From Echria macrotheca (taxonomy: Eukaryota > Ascomycota > Sordariomycetes > Sordariales > Schizotheciaceae): 64,000 nt of DNA. The translations under genes and the position numbers were made by a program. Below, piece after piece: positions 11,293-21,204 of the stretch. A model generated the notes under the pieces. That model was not told where the DNA came from and made no database searches. It was given only the letters and a program-made list of their open reading frames with translations. Position 1 is the first letter of the stretch; each line of letters begins with the position of its first letter. The stretch spans positions 992,001 to 1,056,000 of the forward strand of contig MU839837.1 in NCBI GenBank assembly GCA_030411725.1, in the 5' to 3' direction.

Positions 11293-13458
11293 ATGTCTGG
11301 GAATTACGATGTCCAGGTTGGCTCGTGGACCAATTGGTCTCGTGGGCAAGTTTTTGGTGCAACACTTACCCTCACAAGGGAAAATGGAGGTCTCTTGATG
11401 TCTTTTCTGGCACTGTTCGTTGCGCTTGTCTTCCTCCGCATCTGGAGGATCATTTGCTTCTTCCTACACTTTGCCTACTCCAGCCAGGTTCCGCGGGACG
11501 GACTGCATCACCAACGCCAGGCCGCTCTTCGCACTGCGGTCAACCCCGACAATGGTGTCTACGCTATCATAACTCTGATCTGGTCTTGGAGACATCGCGC
11601 TGGCCGGGTCTGGTTTCGACTTCTGCCCACTCTCGGCCTCGCCATCGGCTACTTCTGCGCCATGACCCTCGCGACTGGCTATTCCTCCAAGATCGCGTCA
11701 ACAGTCACTACGGAAGTGCTCCTCGCCGGTAATCAATGTGGCTACATGGACATCAGCCTTGCCACGGACAACTTGACCACGGTGATGCAAGTCTTCATCC
11801 CGACTAGAGTTCAGGATCTCATTTCCGCCGACACATATGCACGACAATGCTATGCACCAGATACTACTGGCGGTCTCAACTGTGGTCTACTCGTGCGTCC
11901 GCAGCTAACCTCCGCGATTGTCAACAACAACGCCAGCTGCCCATTCCATTCCAACACCTGCCGGACAACACACTCAAACTTATTGCTGGACACAGGGCTG
12001 CTCGATAGTCACAAACACTTCGGCCGAAACACTTCACCCGGGGAGCGATTTCAGTATCGTCGAGTGCTCCACTGCAGCCCCCTGGCAACTGAAGAATACA
12101 CATCGATCTACAACGAATCCCTCGACGACTCGTTCATACGTTACCATTACGGTCGTCCGATCCCCTCAGTGGACGAGAAACGTGATAACTTCACTGTGCA
12201 ATTCCTCAGGAATGTTTCGGTATCATACGAGGAGATGGAATCTAATGGAGGAGATACAAAGAATGATTACACAGTACGGTAAGTACAGTCGAGAATAGTC
12301 TTTCCCAGCAGCCAGGTAATCCCGTTCCGCTGCTAGATTCGATCTAGCTTTCGGCAAGAATGGATCAGTCCACCCCCAAATGTCGAGCTTCTACCCAATA
12401 CCAGAGCTGAACAGGCCAGACGCCGATGTCTATCTCTTCTTTCTTACCGCCTCTGGTGTGATATTTTCCCAGCCAGTCCAGGACCCATGGTACAGAGCGA
12501 CAAAGCTATATTCGCGGAAGCTGAGCCAGGCATCAATCTTGGAAGGGGACATGGAGATATATATGCAAGATGAACCCGGTTCTCCGCTTGGATGCGCGGA
12601 GCAGCATCAGCTGTGTTTTCCCGGAGCGCCGGATGGAGTCGACGGGTGCACCCCATTGGTGAGCTTCGACGACCTATTGAACGGTGGATACGCATCCAGG
12701 GCCATCCACGACGAGTCAAAACGGCCCGGTTTGGAGTGGATGCTGAACACAACCATCGGCAAGTCTCTACAAGCCTTTCACCCCATCGCCGTCATCGGAA
12801 ACGGGGCACTAAAGGCTAGGACAAGCATCACCGGCGGGCACCAAGCGCCTCTCCCATCGACCCAGTGGCAGACGGAGGTGCAGCACTGGCATTCTAGTGT
12901 CTTGTCACACCTGCAGTGGCAGTTTGTCGAGGCTGTCACCGGTCCGCGGGACCCGAGGTTGAATCAGACATTCCAATTTGCTAGGACGCCAACTGACAAA
13001 TCTTTGTGTGGTAATCAAGTATGCGCATCTGTACTCCCTATGTGCGGCAGATAACAAATCACTGACCATATTCTTCTGTTCAGAAAGTGCTCATGTCCGA
13101 TTACGTGTCATTCAGCATTTTTGGACTCTCAGCAATCCTCACGGTCGGGTGCCTGGTCATTGTCCTATCGTGGATCCTGGAACCCCTTACCGGATGGATC
13201 CGACGGCGCAAAGGGCCTCCCTACGCGCTGCTCGAGTGGACCACGAATGGCACATTTCAACTTCAACGGCTGGCTTTCGAGGCGAATGGGTTGGGAACCT
13301 GGTCGCGAGCGATTGATTCCGTCCCGGTCACGAGGCCGGGAGAGGATCTTGGAGTTCTAGATATTTCCGACCCCAAGCATCCCAAGCTCCGTGGGCCTTC
13401 TCCTAACCACTCTGTCGAGAATATCCCAGTGTCTGAGGATAAAAAAGACCAATATTGA
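11293..13458 (+). CDS. Fungal multi-pass membrane protein with large extracellular domain
   Basis: Three exons (11293-12278, 12337-13018, 13084-13458) are joined by introns of 58 nt (GTAAGT...TAG) and 65 nt (GTATGC...CAG), giving 680 residues. The N-terminus carries the TNWSRG...GATLTLTRENGGLL signature of an expanded, uncharacterised fungal membrane family. It is followed by a membrane span at about residues 34-56 and another near 113-130 (LLPTLGLAIGYFCAMTLATG). A long Cys- and Asn-glycosylation-rich region follows (CGYMDIS, ASCPFHSNTC, LDTGLLDS). Near the C-terminus a further span (FSIFGLSAILTVGCLVIVLS) precedes a short hydrophilic tail. In this family the loop is probably extracellular. 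Function is unknown; these genes are often accessory and copy-number variable. Exon 2 extends beyond its first in-frame ATG, because the sequence before it continues the family pattern. Confidence 0.8.
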
Positions 13459-13739
13459 TTGGGATATGGGAGTGTGTACCTAGTCTAGCTCGGGGTCCAT
13501 TCACGCAAAATAGTCGACACTGCACTTCACATGAAGAAAACTCTGTCAAAAAACTTTGAATTTCGAGCATCCCCCAAGCGTACCGTGAAAAGCTAGCATG
13601 CCTGGCAAAAACAAAGGGATTGCAGATCTTCCATCTACCTAACAATCAAGTTACAAAGCCAATTGTCTCCATACAAGCAGCCGGTACTTGGAACTCTTAG
13701 CACTGCCTCCACAGGATTGTACACATCCGCAAACGTGTC

Positions 13740-13991
13740 TTAGTCGGACCCCTCCCCAATTTTGTCCACACTCACAAAGACCCAGCTTGCATCGGCGTCC
13801 AGGTCTCGCACAGGGATGGCAGAATCCACGCCACGTGATCCTGGCGCGTGAGTTAGGTTCAGATGGACAGGGCCAAGGTACATGCGTATCTGAAGTTACT
13901 CGCACAGCTACTACCACTTACCAGTGATTATTGGACGAGCAATGGCAGAAACCGCCAAGCCAACCCTGATAAAAAGCTTTGAAAGTTGCAT
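13740..13991 (-). CDS. Small secreted peptide (56 aa), candidate
   Basis: Exon 1 (13991-13922) encodes MQLSKLFIRVGLAVSAIARP, a good signal peptide. A perfect GTAAGT donor at 13921, a CCTAAC branch and a CAG acceptor ending at 13841 define an 81-nt intron. Exon 2 (13840-13740) continues in phase to TAA. The mature part is about 35 residues, acidic, without cysteine, and contains RDLDADASWVFVSVDK. It has no dibasic Kex2 site. A second GTGAGT inside exon 2, with a GACTAAG branch and GGCAG acceptor, would allow an alternative end at a Cys then stop. The gene lies on the same strand as, and about 0.6 kb downstream of, the UstYa-like gene. No homology is recognised. The intron signals are the main support; transcript data would decide. 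Confidence 0.45.
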
Positions 13992-14606
13992 GTTGATCGT
14001 TGTTAAAGACTGGTCAGGTCAATAGTAAGCGGCAAGCATACCCAGCGAACTTTGTAATAAGGGGCCGACTGAGGCGGAGGACGTCCAGTCACCGGAATAC
14101 AAGGGAAAACACGGACCGGGGACTTCTTTGTGAGATTTGGGTCCAGCTTTGATATACCCCGATATTGACCATGTTGGGGAATTTCAACGCGCCCACTACT
14201 ACAAAGAGCCCGTGGCGCCAACAGCACGGGTGGTTATGAGGCGAAATCCTTTACTCAAATGCCGGGGCCGATGACCCGGCGCGTGGTGTGCCTAGAGGAC
14301 CCCTGCAACCCTTAACGTTATCTCCCCGGGACCATTTGCCGCCGAGATGCTGCTCGCAAAGGAAGTGGCACGGTTTATCAGCAAGACCAATGGATTTGCC
14401 TCAATATTTACCCGCGTGACCGTGGCCATGTGCCAGAGCCGTGTAACTGAAGGAGTCCTTCAGTGTATATTGAGATACACACCCAAGGAAATTGCTCCTA
14501 GACTCACATACGGGTTCGACCTTTACCTCATACACGGCACGATCGCTCGGTAAATGTCCAAAGAGTTTCTTGAATAGATAGGAAGCTGCCTAGATAATCT
14601 AAGAAA
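13992..14606. other. Intergenic between small peptide and UstYa-like gene
   Basis: About 0.6 kb that should hold the promoter of the small peptide gene and the 3' end of the UstYa-like transcript. No gene is recognised. Confidence 0.5.
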
Positions 14607-15615
14607 CTACGGAACTTCCACTGCTCCAATTAGTCCGATAAGCTCTGCATCAGGCCCTTCAAAGACGTTGCCTAGCACTGGATGTCGTAGATATCCAGGG
14701 TCGAAAAGATGCGTGACCGCCCGTTTTTGAGCCCACCCGTTCAGGCTATCCCAATTCACACAGCTGTGAGCGCTTGAAAAGTTGGCCAGCGGTCTCGGCT
14801 GGCTGCGACCCCAACGCATTGTCAGGGGTGCTGTGTCCCCCCTGCACATGGCGCCCACACGGAGGATGTCGAGGCAGTGATCGAGATGTACAAGCCGAGC
14901 TTTGGTTTGCTCGGCGGTGAGCTCAGGGAAATAATGAGCAGCGTAAAGATAGAAACGGAGGTGTTTCTTAAACCCACATTAGTACGTAGTCTAGACAAAC
15001 CTGGGGTAAGCGGAAGGGAACTCACGACACAATGAAGCTCGTGAAAGACCATGAGGGTCCCAAGGTATCCTCCGTCAGGGAGCTTCACTCCCTCGTCTTT
15101 TCGAGTAGGACCTATCATTTCGAGTTCCTCAACGGTAAATCTAAGACTGCTATCTACGAGCAGTCAGCAAAGGCACGCCAGTGGTAAAGAGGAGGTGCAT
15201 GCATTGTAGAAGTTCAGTCCACGCCTTATCACGAGCCTCGGTGGGCTTGCCGGCATAGAGAGGGTTTGATGCCCCGCTTGGCTCCCAAACGTGTGCTTCG
15301 AACCGTAAAGCTTCCTGTGCTGGCGCTAGAAACATTGATCCTGCTGTTAGCAAGATCCTTCCGAGTAAGACAAGCGAGAACCTTACAATATACCCTTTGC
15401 CCTGAGCACGAGCGCATCGCCGACAAAGAGATAGCAATAGCAATCCAAGTCGTGAGGATTGCAATATGGATCACAAGGAGCATCCCCCAAGTACAACGCC
15501 GCGGTCGTTCCGGGTGATGGGACTGGGCACAAAATCTCGTCGTCGCTTCCTTTGTTTCGAAATCATCGGACCCGGAAGGGAGCATTCGCTCCAGTTTATG
15601 ATATTGGAGACCCAT
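14607..15615 (-). CDS. UstYa-like (DUF3328) oxidase
   Basis: Four exons (15615-15387, 15325-15203, 15153-15026, 14966-14607) join in phase to 279 residues. The protein has a cytosolic N-terminus, one membrane span (about residues 43-65) and a lumenal domain. That domain holds both hallmark HxxHC motifs: HELHC at 155-159, split from the next exon just after it, and HLDHC at 187-191. DUF3328 proteins such as UstYa catalyse oxidative cyclisation or chlorination in fungal peptide pathways (ustiloxin, phomopsin, asperipin, cyclochlorotine). Introns 1 and 3 are canonical. Intron 2 (15154-15202) appears to use a GC donor (GCATGC) with a perfect TGCTGAC branch and GTAG acceptor; this restores the conserved AWTELL...LRFTVEEL stretch. 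It is divergently transcribed from a SAM methyltransferase, suggesting a shared pathway. The start at 15615 is chosen over an upstream in-frame ATG at 15651 on family length. Confidence 0.85.
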
Positions 15616-16159
15616 CGCCAAGTCGATACTAGAGCATGGCTCTGGCAACAAAGAAGATCGATCAAACAGTCGATGTCAGTCCCCTGTTCTGCTGGCCCCT
15701 TCTTCAATGGAAGATTTCTGGCAAGCTAGGTACCTACATGTACCTAGGTACACATGAGCCATGCGACACTGCGGCAATGAGATAAGGCGCGTTGAAACAA
15801 GGTCCTTTTCACGACCTCCTCGGTTCCGACAGTTTGGGTCACATGTAGCCATCGAATATCATCCGTGCCGTGTCAAGCTGTATCGTGAGCGGGGCAAGTG
15901 AAAGAAAAATAAAACGACATGGAGATAAGAACCCACAAGTATGAGGCGCAGTAGAAGCCGATACATCCGCGCGGCAAACAAACATCACATAGGATGTGTC
16001 GACCTGCAGGTGTGATGATAGTTTACCCGATCAGCCGTCCTTGACTTTCCTAGGTTAACCCTGCATGTGGTCAGGGGGTCGACTCAGGCCCAATAAAGGC
16101 AGAAGCACACGCTGCTGGCTAGCCCTCGGTCAGTCAAGCGAGAACTTGTCCGACCAAAA
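15616..16159. promoter_or_regulatory. Shared divergent promoter, UstYa-like / methyltransferase
   Basis: A 544-bp interval separates the two divergent start codons and must hold both promoters. It contains a self-complementary cluster of ACCTAGGT/GGTACC units at about 15728-15753 (TAGGTACCTACATGTACC and onward) and scattered CGG triplets, which could serve a Zn2Cys6 regulator. None is proven. Confidence 0.45.
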
Positions 16160-17083
16160 ATGGGTCAGAAAATGTCGACCGACAACACCTCCAGCCTCCG
16201 ATCGCCAGAGGAGCTGGTGACGTTCCTGCTGAGTCTCCCTCCCTACTCCGACCCGAAGCACAACCTTGCATCAGTCACCCACCGCCAGAATCTCGTCAAG
16301 CTCTGGGGCATTCCCCCCGGCGCCAAGGTGCTAGAGATCGGCTGCGGCCAAGGCGACTTCACCGTACCCGTCGCCGACGCCGTCGGGCCAACTGGCCGCG
16401 TCGTAGCACTCGACCCCATGCCCGGCGATTACGGGACACCGCCGCTTGCCAAGGCCCAAGCTCACATCAAGCAGTCGCCCGTGGGAGAGCAAATCGAATT
16501 CGTCCAAGCCGAAGGCAGCAAGTACCTCGAATCGACCAGCGAGTCCTTCGACTTCGTCATCATCGCCCACACCGCGTGGTACTTCTCCGAGCCCTCCGTA
16601 CTCAGCGGGATCCTTTCCGCTGCAGCTGCCCCAGGCAGGACGAAAGCCCTGCTGATCGCCGAGTTCGCGCTCACGGCGTCTCGTCCCGGCGGCGCGCCGC
16701 CGGTCCTGACGGCCCTGGCGACCAATGCGCTCGAGAGCTTCCGTGACGCGGCTTCGTGGCGGAACGTTCGATGCGCGCTGAGCCCGGCCCAGATCACTGC
16801 CGCTGCCGAGAAGGAGGGATGGACGCTGAAGGGGGAAGACAAGGGTATTCTGACGCCGCCGGACGAGAAGTACGGGTGGCGCGAGACGGTGATGATCCTG
16901 AAGAGACCTAACTTCGTCGATGACGTGATGGCACTGGATGAGAGTGACAAAACCAAGAAGATGCTCCTCGGCATGAGGGACGCGCTGGCTGCGAGTGTGG
17001 AGAAGCTCGAGGGGGGGATGGATGCGATTGTGAATATGGATGCCTGGGCCGTACGCTTTGAGGTGGAGAGTGATGCTAGCTAG
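16160..17083 (+). CDS. Class I SAM-dependent methyltransferase
   Basis: An intronless frame of 307 residues. Motif I, VLEIGCGQGDF, is at residues 57-67 and is followed by an acidic strand end VVALDP (about 81-86). The post-I/IV region FDFVIIAHTAWYF lies near 130-143. These make it a Rossmann-fold methyltransferase of the Methyltransf_25/11 type. The substrate cannot be read from the sequence; O- or N-methylation of a small molecule or peptide is plausible. A second in-frame Met (residue 5) is an alternative start. The gene is head-to-head with the UstYa-like oxidase, 544 bp apart. Methyltransferases of this kind occur with UstYa proteins in dikaritin clusters, which is context, not proof. Confidence 0.85.
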   Translation: MGQKMSTDNTSSLRSPEELVTFLLSLPPYSDPKHNLASVTHRQNLVKLWGIPPGAKVLEIGCGQGDFTVPVADAVGPTGRVVALDPMPGDYGTPPLAKAQAHIKQSPVGEQIEFVQAEGSKYLESTSESFDFVIIAHTAWYFSEPSVLSGILSAAAAPGRTKALLIAEFALTASRPGGAPPVLTALATNALESFRDAASWRNVRCALSPAQITAAAEKEGWTLKGEDKGILTPPDEKYGWRETVMILKRPNFVDDVMALDESDKTKKMLLGMRDALAASVEKLEGGMDAIVNMDAWAVRFEVESDAS

Positions 17084-17123
17084 GGACCATAGATGGTAGC
17101 AGCTTTGGAAAACCAAGCTCCGA

Positions 17124-17242
17124 GAGAAGTGCAGGTAAAGATGCTTGTTTGGTGGAAGAGAATGAGCCTCACGACTGGCTAAATACGGGCCCTATTGATC
17201 CGTGCGTATCGCTATCCTGCTGGGCTGCTCCTTCCTGGTCCT
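17124..17242 (+). repeat. Imperfect direct repeat, copy A
   Basis: About 120 bp beginning GAGAAGTGCAGGTAAAGATG and ending in the CTGCTCCTTCCTGGTCCT region. It matches 17653-17786 in the same orientation with substitutions and small gaps (roughly 80 percent by eye). Shared blocks include GGTAAAGATG, CTCACGACTGGC and GCTCCTTCCT. It begins 40 bp after the methyltransferase stop codon. Confidence 0.75.
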
Positions 17243-17652
17243 CCGTAAACTGGGGAGGAGCAGAGAATGGCAACCACCCCATTGCCTCAACCACGATGAC
17301 TCACGATGACTAACTCTCCTACTGCTCGAACTTATTATAGGGATTACCCCAAATGCTCACCGGACTGGCGGAAAATCATCGCAACGGCCGGGATGCAATC
17401 ATGACTTGTATGCTCGTATCGAGGGCCCAGGGCCGTAGCATATCAGAGGATGATCGCCGTACGTATCGATACAACAATCGAGGAGGATACATCCACGTGG
17501 GGAAAAGAAAACGCAACCGAGCTACGTCGGTATCGAGTCATCGGATAGTGCGAAACGCAGGATGCGAGAGGATAGCCATATCAATCGAGGTAGTCAGATA
17601 GTACAGACCTGAGGGAATGGAACCATCGTGCCGGTGGGTGGATCGCCATTTA

Positions 17653-17786
17653 AGAGAAGTACAGGTAAAGATGCCTGCTTGGTTGAACTTGGAAGAGAGG
17701 ATGAGCCCTCACGACTGGCAAAATGCAGGTCTACTGGTCCATGCGTATCGCCGCTATCTTGCTGGGGGTGCTCCTTCCTAGCCCTA
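17653..17786 (+). repeat. Imperfect direct repeat, copy B
   Basis: Second copy of the repeat at 17124-17242, about 530 bp downstream and slightly longer because of small insertions. It lies about 145 bp beyond the stop codon of the convergent repeat-protein gene. A segmental duplication, a solo element or a miniature transposon remnant are all possible; no terminal inverted repeats were seen. Confidence 0.75.
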
Positions 17787-17931
17787 CAGCTCTCCCGGAC
17801 GGGAATCTTGTGTGTGTATTGGAGTAAGACCTGGACCAGACTCCGCCCAGGCTCCGCCCACCTTTGGCTGGGCCAGGTCATCTACCTATCTATCTGCTCT
17901 GCTACCTGAGCCGCGAGCGATCCCGTCCAGA

Positions 17932-18917
17932 TTAGTGGTACTGACCGTCTGTCTCGGTATTGACGGCTCTGCGACGAGGGCCTCCCGGTGGCGGGGGAGG
18001 GGATGGTGCTCTCCCACCGGCGGTACCTCCAGGAGGAGGGGGAGGAGGAGGTCTAGCACCAGCGCCTCCGGGTGGGGCAGCAGCAGGAGGAGGAGGAGCT
18101 CGTCCACCGGCAGCACCACCCGGCGGGGTTGCCGGGAGCGGAGCTCTGACTGCACCGGGAGGAGGAGCTGCCGGGGCAGGAGCTCTTCCACCGGCGGCAC
18201 CACCGGCGAAACCACCGGGCGGCGGGGGCGGGGCAGCTCCAGCAGCACCAGCAGCACCTCCAGGCGGTGGGGGAGGGGCTCGTCCGCCGGCGGTTCCCCC
18301 GGGAGGCGGCGGAGGTGCGGGTGCTCTACCACCGGCAGCACCACCTGGAGGGGGAGGGGGTGGTCTAGCTCCTCCGGCAGCACCTCCCTGGGGCGGAGAG
18401 GGAGGCGGAGGAGCTCGTCCACCGGCGGCACCACCAGATGGCGGTGGAGGAGGTTGCCGTTGAGGATCGCGCGGGGACGGGTTGATCTCGACGTATTCCC
18501 GCCCGTCTCCGTTGCTTGCCAGAGGATCGCGTCTGTCAAGCAATGTAATATCCAAATGTTCGTCATCGTCGTCGACGTCGTCGAATTCGGCTTCGTCTTC
18601 TTCGTCGATGGTAACACTTCGGGGTCCGGGTCCGCCGGGCGGTGGAGGGCCGGCGGCACCCGGGGCAGGCCTCGGAGCCCCAACCACAGCAGGCGCCGCA
18701 CCTGCTCCTCCTCCTCCTCCTCCAGCAGCAGGCCGACGCCCTTGTGGTTCGCGCGTCTCAAGCCCCTATCCATCTCTATATTAGCATCACCCCGACGAGT
18801 ATAATACCAGACAGGAAAGAAAAGAAAACGTACGTGTGTATCCGAAGATAAGGAAATAGGTGCAGCATAGGCGTCCAGCGCCGCGAAGAAGACCGTCAAG
18901 GTTGTTGCGAGCTTCAT
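17932..18917 (-). CDS. Secreted Gly/Pro/Ala-rich repeat protein
   Basis: Exon 1 (18917-18834, 28 codons) encodes a signal peptide, MKLATTLTVFFAALDAYAAP. A 68-nt intron (GTACGT donor, TGCTAAT branch, TAG acceptor) joins it in phase 0 to exon 2 (18765-17932), giving 305 residues. The mature protein starts with a short spacer containing GRRP, then a Gly/Ala-rich stretch. A strongly acidic segment follows (DEEDEAEFDDVDDDDEHLDI). After it come about ten imperfect repeats around GGAAGGRAPPPPPP, and a basic end (GPRRRAV). I choose this frame because it alone combines acidic, repeat and signal sequences; long open frames on the plus strand and in the other minus frame are low-complexity shadows. Its role is unknown: a cell-wall or secreted structural protein is plausible. 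Repeats have single Arg separators and almost no aromatic residues, so it is a poor dikaritin precursor despite its location. Confidence 0.7.
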
Positions 18918-19914
18918 TTTTGGTTTTTGGTCCCCAGGAAGAAAGAAAAAGAAAGTTAACGACCGACTGACCAGCAGAACGAGTGACAATTCAATTATAA
19001 TAAGAACGAGAGGAAGGGAGACGAGTGCCGGACTCGAGTGGGAAAGAGGGAATGGGATAGAATTTGATAAGCGGAAAATGATGCTGAGAGTGTGTCCAGT
19101 CGGCCGGGAAGAACGGGGACATAATAAATATTCTTGTTCACAGATATAAGTATAGGAGCTTCCGCCGAGGTTTGGTCCAGCCGGCGTGCCGGCCCCTTCT
19201 TGGATTCAAGTTTTGTCTCACATTCAAAATTTGTGACAAATTTCAGCTTTGTGGGGACGAACGCCGAACGGGCGGATGTTTGAATTCCTTTCCTTTTTGG
19301 TTTTGAGACAAGTGGTGGATTCCATTGAATCTCGAGTTTCGATCCATGAATATCGAACTATCATTCATTCTCAAACAGCACTGGATAAATAAGTGGCAGG
19401 TCTCAGTTGTGAGTTGTGGAGACAGAGCTTGATTGGTGGCGTGAGAAACTGACTGAGGACTTTGAGGTATCCTTGTCTGGAGGTTAGTCGAGGCACTATC
19501 CGGCTTTGAATTTTTTGAAAGGCAACAGCATGTTCACGCTCGATCCATGACTCAGGCGGGAGCATCAAAATGTTTCAAAAAGTCTCGAGACAGAGAACTG
19601 ATATCAGCCTGGTACTCTGTGACGAATCTGGGCATTTGGAATTATGTTGGGAATTTCCGACGGTGGCGATAGAGAACCGAGTAGCTGTCAGTGGTGTGGT
19701 TCAGAATCTGGAGTCTTTGGGTGGAAGAGGAATGGAATACCGGTTATACATAAGTAGAGACTGTAGTGAAAACGAAAAACCCGGATGGTTATTAGGTCTA
19801 AGACTGACTCAAAGAGATTGGGCTAACTTTCTATAATAATACATTCCAAGTTCTGGCGGAAAATTTCAAGCATGAAACGTAGAGGATATCCAATATTAGC
19901 GCCTCCGCTAAAAC
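18918..19914. other. Intergenic, no firm gene
   Basis: About 1 kb holding the promoter of the Gly/Pro repeat gene. An 88-codon plus-strand frame with an ATG at 19570 is open but unrecognised and ends just before the convergent acidic-protein gene; I do not call it. Confidence 0.45.
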
Positions 19915-21204
19915 TCAGCGCATCCCCAAAACATCACCCTTCTTAAGCGCAGCAATCTCCTTCGCGCCAAAGGGGTCCTTCCCATCATAGGCAGACGCCT
20001 TTCGTTCGGCAGAAGTCCAAGAGGTGATATCCAAAGCATCGCCACCAATCGGCGTCTTCCCCGCCTTCTTCCGCTTGCTCAAAAACTGCGTGACACCCCT
20101 ATACCTGAGACTGTACGCCTTGAGCGCCTTCTCGAACCCGAAGGGATCGGCCTTGGCGCCCGTGTTCGACTCCGGAACCGGGAGGTCGGCATCCTCCTTA
20201 GCCTCGGAGACGAGCTCCTCGATGTTATGTGGACCCACGAGCTCGATGTCGTACTTGCGGGCGTAGGCGAGTATGTGGCTCGGGAACTCGGTGGGGCGCC
20301 AGTTCTTGCCGTCCTTCTTTGGGCCGATGGACTCCTTGGGCGGGTTCGCCTGGAATCCTCCGTCGGTTTGGGCCGCGATCATCATGTAGATGGCCATGAT
20401 GGTGCCCAGGTTGAGGATCTCCGAGTCCTTGGACAGGAGGTTCTCGCGCTCGAGCCGAGCGAGCATGCTGAGGAAGAGATGGCCGACCAAGAGGAGAGTT
20501 TTCTCGAAGAGCTCGCCGTCGTCAATCCTTTTTTGGGAAGTTAGAAAGGACCTTTAGACGAGGTAGGGAGGCGCAGCAACTTACATACTCATCTCCATTC
20601 CCCTCCCGCATGCCAGGAGCAGCCCCAGAGCCTCGCACACGGCCCACTGCTCCTTGACATTGTCGCTGGCGTTCTGATAGTCTAAGAACAGGTTCTGGAT
20701 GACTTCCAACACGCCGTACGCCATGTGGTCATTGAAAGTGTACATGCCAAAGTTGTCGGGATCGCGCAGATCGCACTGCGTGTGCTGGATGAAGTACTTG
20801 GTCTTGCCGGCGACGCTCAACTTCCACGGATGGTCGGGGTACTCGGATGCGGGCTTGGAGCAAATGCACGTCTTGCCTCCGTCGCATCGTTGCTTTTTGG
20901 GCGCTTCGTCCTCCTCTTCCTCGTCTTCCTCGTCTTCCTCATCGTCCTCATCGTCCTCATCACTGTTGGGGAACGGTGGCTGGCAGAGAAGAGTAAAGCT
21001 GTAGGCCTCGACGGGGTTGGACATGGTGATCTTGTAGTTCATGTCGGCATTTGCCGAGCCCGACAGAGGTGCCCAGCGAGGATCCCTAGTCGGTTCAGGG
21101 GCTGCCGCATTTTCGGTGCCTGTGCCTTCAGTGGAAGGGCGCGACTTCTTGGCGGGGGGTTTGCTGGCAGCAGCGCTGGAGGGGGCGGCGCGTTTCGGAG
21201 GCAT
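19915..21204 (-). CDS. Conserved fungal acidic protein of unknown function
   Basis: Two exons (21204-20585 and 20527-19915) join across a 57-nt intron (GTAAGT donor, TCTAAC branch, AAG acceptor) to encode 410 residues. The N-terminus is basic and Lys/Pro/Ala-rich (MPPKRAAP, then PPAKKSRP), suggesting nuclear targeting. It is followed by a run of Asp/Glu at about residues 90-116. A Cys-containing segment (CDGGKTCICSKPASEYPDHPW) begins a conserved globular region that continues through GMYTFNDHMAYGVLEVIQN, the intron junction MIDDGELFEK and the C-terminal DITSWTSAERKASAYDGKDPFG. I recall related hypothetical proteins across filamentous ascomycetes, often in several copies, but no known function. 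The junction restores the conserved IDDGE stretch, which supports the splice model. Confidence 0.8.

Larger units (their letters stand above)
17084..17931. other. Convergent intergenic region
   Basis: About 0.85 kb lies between the 3' ends of the methyltransferase and the Gly/Pro repeat gene. It holds the two copies of a direct repeat listed separately. The 17353-17601 frame between them shows no protein-like features. Confidence 0.5.

Noticed and set aside
17960..18463. Long plus-strand open frame rich in Gly and Pro
   Set aside because: It is the complement of the minus-strand repeat gene, lacks a signal peptide and acidic segment, and is explained by GC-rich triplet repeats.
17932..18917. 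Dikaritin precursor interpretation of the Gly/Pro repeat protein
   Set aside because: The repeats have single Arg separators rather than Kex2 dibasic sites and almost no aromatic residues, which UstYa cyclisation uses. Proximity alone does not justify the call.
19570..19836. 88-codon plus frame with an ATG start
   Set aside because: Protein-like in parts but no recognised motif, no neighbours in the same orientation and a stop just before the acidic-protein gene; too little to call.
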